A stretch of 64,000 nt of DNA, taken from NCBI GenBank assembly GCA_029204225.1, contig CM055102.1:49363044-49427043 (forward strand). The letters are read 5' to 3'. The position numbers and the translations under genes were made by a program. Source of the stretch: Diphasiastrum complanatum (Eukaryota; Streptophyta; Lycopodiopsida; Lycopodiales; Lycopodiaceae). Under the pieces are notes generated by a model. The model searched no databases. It was not told where the DNA came from and was given only the letters and a program-made list of their open reading frames with translations. Below are positions 58,773 through 64,000 of the stretch, piece by piece (within the stretch, counting starts at the first letter, position 1; every line of letters starts with the position of its first letter).

Positions 58773-61453
58773 TTAGATATCTAGCTCTACATATTCGTCA
58801 GCCCCCTCAGATTTATCTAGATCAAGGTCTTCTTTTGAAGAATTTGAAGAATCTGTGTTTGGAGGTGATTCCAAGGTGTTATGGACCTCCAAGTACGCTT
58901 TCGTTTGTTTTACATTTTCTGCACTGTTGATAACTATTAAATTTATTCCAATGTTGTTCAGGAGCGGTGCTACACAGTAAGACTTTCTATAAAGACACAC
59001 GGACCAACTTGGAGCAGAGAATGATTCAATAATATTGCTGACACCGTGCCAATGTTTTGCTCTCTTTTTGTGAACTGGTTTACAAGTCACAAAACTTTTA
59101 GAAGATTTTCCACTGTCGCCGGAGCATAGGGTTAGCAGTTTTTGCTATGCACACATCCAGCAACATCATCAAGAGAATCTGAGTTATATAAGACAAACAA
59201 CATTGGCAGCAGATTTTGAACAGACAAATTGCTCTACTTCAATGGATCTGCGAGCTCGTAATAACCTTCAAAGACCTTGCATTTTAAATCTTTCATTTTG
59301 TGAATGCTTGCCTTTACTCCCTCTTTCATACCTTGTTCTAAGAACAAAATGACAACACAAAGTTTATGTTGTGTCATAAAAGTAGCCATGCAATGCCTCA
59401 CCATTGACACGATATAGGACTCCTCCAAAGAAGCTATATTATCAAATATATACAAGGTTGGTCATTACCACGAGGAATATGGAACACTCATAAAATTAGA
59501 TTATTCTACACCACAACAAATAGCTTCTTCGCCTTTGGAATTCCTAACTTTACAAAAAAACCTACATCCTGTATTGGAGGTGTTGGCACCTGCTTCAGAA
59601 ATATTTGTGGCCAAATATCTTTCCTTCAATTTATTTATGATTAATTTGAAGGATGAAGGAATATCACCAACCAAGGTGGATATGGTTATGTTGCTCGTAC
59701 CAGTCGTTGTTCACATCCAATTGTTGGCAAACCTTTTATTGATAGATTTAGAAAGCAATTTAATATTTTCTTTGTCATACTCCACATTTGGCGGCAGGTT
59801 GTTTTCCAAAGAGAGTAGACATTTTACAATATTGAGAGCACAACTTTCACGTACAAGTGAAGTCACGCCCTCCTCGATGTGCTTATTTTTATTTATTTTT
59901 TTCCAAAATACAGCTCTCCATTTACTAACTTTTTATATATGCTATCACAAAGATGGTCAAGCTTCTAAAGAACCTAATTGTCATCAGAATCATTTTCATT
60001 CCTTTACCAGATGTAATTGCTGGCTCTTCATAAGAAATTTGGTTTGCATAGTAAAATTTCATAACATCCAAAAAAAATTTGAATGTCTCATTAGATCGTA
60101 GGAGAATTCACGTGTATTTCTCAAACTTGTCATAGAAGCTTTTGAGGGCCACCTTTCCTGACAATGTCCCAGTTATCTCACTGCCAAATACCCCTCTCAA
60201 TCTGAGATAGAATTTGCAAATTTTCTTTCTTTGTTAAGGAGAGAGTTTGAGGCCCTTGATATATCTTGGTCGTTCACATTCGACGCAAAGAGCACGTCCA
60301 CGTTCCATGATCTCCGCCAAGGTGCTCTTCTTTCTCTTATTTTCCGGTTCAAAATTCAATCTGTCATATTTCAAAATGTAGCGACTCTGATCTCGGAAAA
60401 TGCAGATTCTTGTATGGACAAATCTAAATCGTGACTCAAAAGTAACTAATAATAATCTTTGTGTTCTTAACGCTTCAACAACCTCGTTGCAAGCACAACA
60501 AAAGTGTTGACCGTCAATTGGTTCAAAGTGACAGTTTTCCATAAATTGATTTTAGATAGACCATCTAACTTCGAGCCTGGTTCTAAGTCATCTTCCTTCG
60601 GATATCTATCAGCATATATCCCTTTATTATTCTCCATATCCCATGTTTGAAAAGTTTTAAAGGCCTTCTCAAAATCTTCAGGATTGTCAAATTGAACGGT
60701 TGTTTCGGCACTTTTCCGATAATATATGGGCCTCAAAGTAATGTTGATGGAGGCTGGTGGTGGACCTTGAGGTGTACTCACAGATTGGAAAATTTGTTCA
60801 GCAAAATTACAATCCAATGCACGTTGGTTCGTGAAGAGCGAGGCTCGGTGAATGCTTTTTGTCTCTACATGAAATTGATGTCTATTGCAAACATATCAAA
60901 CATCATCTGTAGAAAATCAGTCTAAGTTGACATTTGTGTCGCCTTCAAATTTGTCCACATCAACATGTTCCTGATATGATTCGGAGTTTGCATCACCCGT
61001 CCTTGGAAACACTGTAACATGAGGCTCCAACGGTTGCTTCTTGGTCCTTCCAATAGGTCTTGCTGCTTTCCGCCCATGTTGAATATCCGCGCTTTCCCTG
61101 CATATAGATGGTCTTTTTTTTGTAGCCTTGACATTTCTCCTTGATGAGCATGGATTCCGTTCTGATCACAAAAGGAACAATATTGAGGCAAGCGACTTCT
61201 TCGACTTCCATGTCTTCTTCAATGGACCAACTTCGAGGCCAACAATCTCTTCGACTTCCTTGTCTTCATCCAATGAAAGATACTCCAATTTGTCATGTAA
61301 TTCTGGCGACATACCCAAAGTTGAGAGAATTGAAGAGACCATTGTGCTAGCCTCCATAAAGATTTCTTCATTTGTATTGTTCAAGCTCTCATATTTGATA
61401 GCTAGAAGGAACATGCCACTCGCCAGCTGTCCTTCAAAATTCAAACTAACCAA
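58773..61453 (-). pseudogene. long unrecognised minus-strand gene with a DGQHR-like motif
   Basis: Several minus-strand frames look protein-like and follow one another with few breaks. 61453-61166 has LGMSPELHDKLEYLSLDEDK. 60817-60540 has INITLRPIYYRKSAETTV and FDNPEDFEKAFKTFQTWDME. After a one-base change, 60542-60234 has ENCHFEPIDGQHFCCACNEV, RFRFVHTRICIFRDQSRYIL and ERPRYIKGLKLSP. 60230-59700 contains KSFYDKF and VSKWRAVFWKKINKNK. 59455-59234 has IVSMVRHCMATFMTQHKL. The segment FEPIDGQHFCCAC resembles the DGQHR/ParB-nuclease motif, and the later part could be a methyltransferase-like fold, but neither is certain. At least six frame changes or stops. Its 5' end faces the plus-strand ORF at 61541. 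Confidence 0.4.
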
Positions 61454-61540
61454 AGCAGATGAAGTTTTTGAAGATCTACAAAGAGAGCGTCGAGTATGTC
61501 CAACATCCTTTGAACTCCTCAGAGTTTCAAAAGAAAGCGT

Positions 61541-62518
61541 GTGCTTGTTTATGCTGCACCAAAAAAAGTAGAATATATTTTATCGCTAGAAAATATAAGG
61601 GAAACATTTATTCAACCATGTTGTAGCAAGTTGTGCATTCGACAAATCACCTACAAAGAATGTGAAGACTTGCGACTAGGTGTGTGGAATAAAGAGGAGT
61701 TGACAAGCATAATCAGTTATTGCAGATGTTCAAATGTTTTTTTCAAAGACGAGAAATGTCAAACACAATTTTTGATATTTTGAAGGAACCCAAATTGCGC
61801 TTCAAATCTACATTGGATGGTAAAGTTGTATGCATAAAAGCATATCAAAATCTGTTGGGAATCTCCCATGGAATGTTTTGGCAAATTATTGTTGAGGCAC
61901 ATTATTCCATTGTGTACAAGCTTCATGGAAACACCAGCACATTCAGGCAACGTGGACACTCTTCAAAAGGGCTAGCCCTAATGCGTGGGATTTTGGAAAA
62001 GCACGCGTTGCCTCAACCACATCTTCAACATAAATCAAAAGATGGCGTTGTTATTTGCAAACATCATCTCCCACTCGGCATGTATAAATGTGACGTCTTC
62101 AAAACTATAAACACAAATCTTAAAGATACGTGTATTCCTGAAGTTTCAACATCCACACTGTACAAGATGTGGAAACAAGAGTTTGGACATGTCAAGACTC
62201 CAACAAGACAAAGAATGTCCAAATGCAAAACATGTGATGACCTCAAAAATGCAATAGAGACAACTCCTAACACTAGGATGTGTGATCGCTATATTGCATT
62301 GAGAGGTCGTCATCTACATCATGTTATCAATTCCAGAAAATTGTATGCATATTGGAAAGAAGAGTCAAAATCCCGTCTTGAGCAGTCTTTGTGTCTTATC
62401 ATTGATGGAATGGATCAAAATACAACAACATTATCTCGTTTCAATAAGACTCCTCTCAGATTAGAGGGGAATCGATTTTTGAAAACACATGTTTGTTGGG
62501 TATTGGTTCATGGATTCA
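61541..62518 (+). pseudogene. transposon-like 'IIDGMDQ' family protein, N-terminal part
   Basis: The 61541-61770 frame has RETFIQPCCSKLCIRQITY and, after a frame change near 61760, LRFKSTLDGKVVCIKAYQNL, GHSSKGLALMRGILEK, KMWKQEFGHVKTPTRQRMSK, a Cys pair SKCKTCDDL, then SRLEQSLCLIIDGMDQNTTT. The order Cys-rich head, DGK-VC-A, KC-C, and IIDGMDQ is one I know from a widespread multicopy family in animals, fungi and seed-free plants, which I believe is annotated as DUF7869 (name from memory). The Asp of IIDGMDQ may be the first catalytic acid of a DDE-type nuclease. The C-terminal half is missing; at about 62519 the frame passes without a stop into copia reverse transcriptase. Confidence 0.6.
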
Positions 62519-63150
62519 AGTTGCTCTATGATGTTTGGATTGATTATGTTGATGATTTCATTTTGACAGGAAGTTGTATCAAGTTAGTTGAGAAAACCAA
62601 GATTGCACTCGGAAAAGAGTTCAAGATGCAAGATCTTGGAAAAATTCACTACATATTAGGATTAGAGATTGACTTTCTTAAAGATAAAGATTTTGTATGT
62701 CAATCCAAATATGCTCTTTCAATATAACAAAAGTTCAATATGTTAGATTGTAAGAGTATAGAAACTCCTATCGAGCAAAATGTAAAAGACCCTAACAAAG
62801 GTGATGAAAGATCCTTTGTGGAAGTCACTCTTTTTAGGAGTCTTATAGGCTCCTTAATTTGGCCCACAATAAGTAGACCTGACATAAGCTTTAGTGTTCA
62901 TAAGTTGAGCCAGGCTATGCAAAATCCTACTGATTATCATTGGAAAATGGCCAAGAGAGTGCTTAGATATATATCTTCAACTTTTGATTATGGTTTATTG
63001 TATAAAAGTGAAGATCTTTCTATTGTTGGTTATTCTGACTCATATTTTGCAAGTGATAGAGCAGATCGAAAATCTACAAGTGCTTATGTCATATATCTTG
63101 GAGGAAACTTGATATCTTGGCTTTCCAAAAAGACAACTTGCATATAGATT
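62519..63150 (+). pseudogene. copia C8 reverse transcriptase end and RNase H
   Basis: It begins at DVWIDYVDDFILTGS (the YVDD box at about 62547), then FKMQDLGKIHYILGLEIDF and KYALSI to a stop at 62727. After this, LDCKSIETPIEQNVKD, RSLIGSLIWPTISRPDI, HWKMAKRVLRYI and GYSDSYFASDRADRKS form a nearly intact RNase H (Asp of GYSDS retained; 62740-63147). The upstream half of the element is absent. Confidence 0.88.
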
Positions 63151-63159
63151 GTAGACTTA

Positions 63160-63740
63160 GAATAAGCAAAAATATGCTAGTAGAAACTCGTGGCATTTCA
63201 CATGCATTAATTGTAAGTGATCCATAGTGACATGCAAGGCATGCACAAAGTGAAATGGACACATGCATGATGATTTGTACATTTCTAGTTGGAACTAGGA
63301 CACTTGGTAAAAGTAGGTAGAGATTCATGCATGAGATGTGACAAATGTCACATAGACTCTAGTTTTCACTTTAGATGTCATCAAAAGGTGGATGGATTTG
63401 TCTTCCTTGAGCTACCTCAAACTCCATAAATATGTCAAAGCTTTGTAGCTATCTCTTGCCATTTTGGATCCACACAATTTTTGCTTGATATCTCTCTATC
63501 TTTCTCTCTCTAACTCATGTTGAGACTAATGCTAATACACTAATTTCTTGTACTTTTGCTCATTTATGATTCATTGTTATCACTCTCTAATGCTTAGCAT
63601 GCTAGATTGTGGTTAAGCTATAAGTTATGTACTAGATCTTGCTATTCAATCTAGAATCAGGTTATTGTGCTAATCATAAAGCTTAATTAGATCTATCATA
63701 CTTGTGGATCTTCCCCACACATGTGAATTCTGGAAATTTT
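63160..63740 (+). repeat. LTR-like sequence of copia C8, related to 55933-56790
   Basis: Shared series with C6: GTAGAAACTCG, GTGACATGCAAGGCATGCA, GGACACATGCATG, AAAGTAGGTAGA and TTCCCCACACATGTGAA. Ends unresolved. Confidence 0.6.
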
Positions 63741-64000
63741 GTCAAAGAAGACATGTACGAGATGCATATGAGAAGGCTAAACTGTTGATAAGTGCTGGCT
63801 AAATCTTGTCGGAAAGTGGTGTGCAGAAGATAGGTCTAGCTCGAAAAGAAACGAATGAAAATGATTTGTGTGTGTAGAAAGAAAACTTCTCGTGCATGGC
63901 AGAATAGACTATCTTCATCTTTCCAATGCATGACTACCTATCAATTTCAAACAAGACAATAGTGATAGAAATCATGTTTGAACTCATAGTAATTAACTTT
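63741..64000. other. non-coding end of window
   Basis: No feature recognised. Confidence 0.4.

Noticed and set aside
59535-60101. 188-codon plus-strand ORF
   Set aside because: The opposite strand gives more protein-like readings (VSKWRAVFWKKINKNK) that continue the minus-strand gene, so this is a shadow.

Overview
This window is nuclear DNA from a land plant with a large, repeat-rich, AT-rich genome. The signs are Ty1/copia elements with the usual plant primer-binding site, a Ty3/gypsy element with an Asp-tRNA-like primer site, an EN-containing Helitron, GT-AG introns and long microsatellites. A seed-free plant (fern, lycophyte or bryophyte) is my guess, because an amino-type DNA methyltransferase relic and a Helentron sit together; I cannot name the species. 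There are no bacterial operons, rRNA or CRISPR arrays, and I recognise no tRNA gene.

Layout. 1-10.3 kb: a decayed Helentron on the minus strand (upstream ORF, Rep with HUH and two-Tyr motifs, Pif1-type helicase, endonuclease). It is split by a young, internally deleted copia element (2402-6970, TSD TATTT) that keeps only gag-protease. 10.3-12.7 kb: three tandem 0.64-0.93 kb repeats. 13.3-19.6 kb: a broken DNA methyltransferase gene cut by a solo LTR (TSD ACAAA), an orphan H2A.Z-like first exon, a second methyltransferase-like fragment and several short tandem repeats. 20-24.8 kb: a minus-strand copia relic whose protease active site is split by another solo LTR. 24.8-31.1 kb: mostly non-coding, with a 155-bp CT tract and the second copy of a 236-bp dispersed repeat. 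31.1-35 kb: a copia element without reverse transcriptase.

35.9-41.6 kb is the least TE-like block and the most interesting. It holds an intron-containing transposase-like gene with a stop and frameshifts, an apparently intact two-exon gene of unknown function, a 3 x 70-bp GC-rich palindromic tandem repeat, and a divergent histone H3-like gene on the minus strand whose tail carries a long proline tract.

41.8-56.8 kb is nested: copia fragments, with a 9.5-kb Ty3/gypsy element (44645-54166, TSD AGTAT) inside a copia reverse transcriptase. The gypsy 3' part is rearranged, because a second copy of the copia target site with the same TSD lies inside the element. An unusual 330-390-residue ORF occupies the env position. 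57-64 kb: a copia protease-integrase relic, a long unrecognised minus-strand pseudogene with a DGQHR-like motif, and a plus-strand ORF of the 'IIDGMDQ' transposon-like family fused in frame to a copia reverse transcriptase.

Almost all coding regions here belong to mobile elements in various states of decay. The best candidates for active or host genes are the 38.8-40.3 kb gene and possibly the H3-like gene. All calls come from reading the sequence; no database search or alignment program was run.
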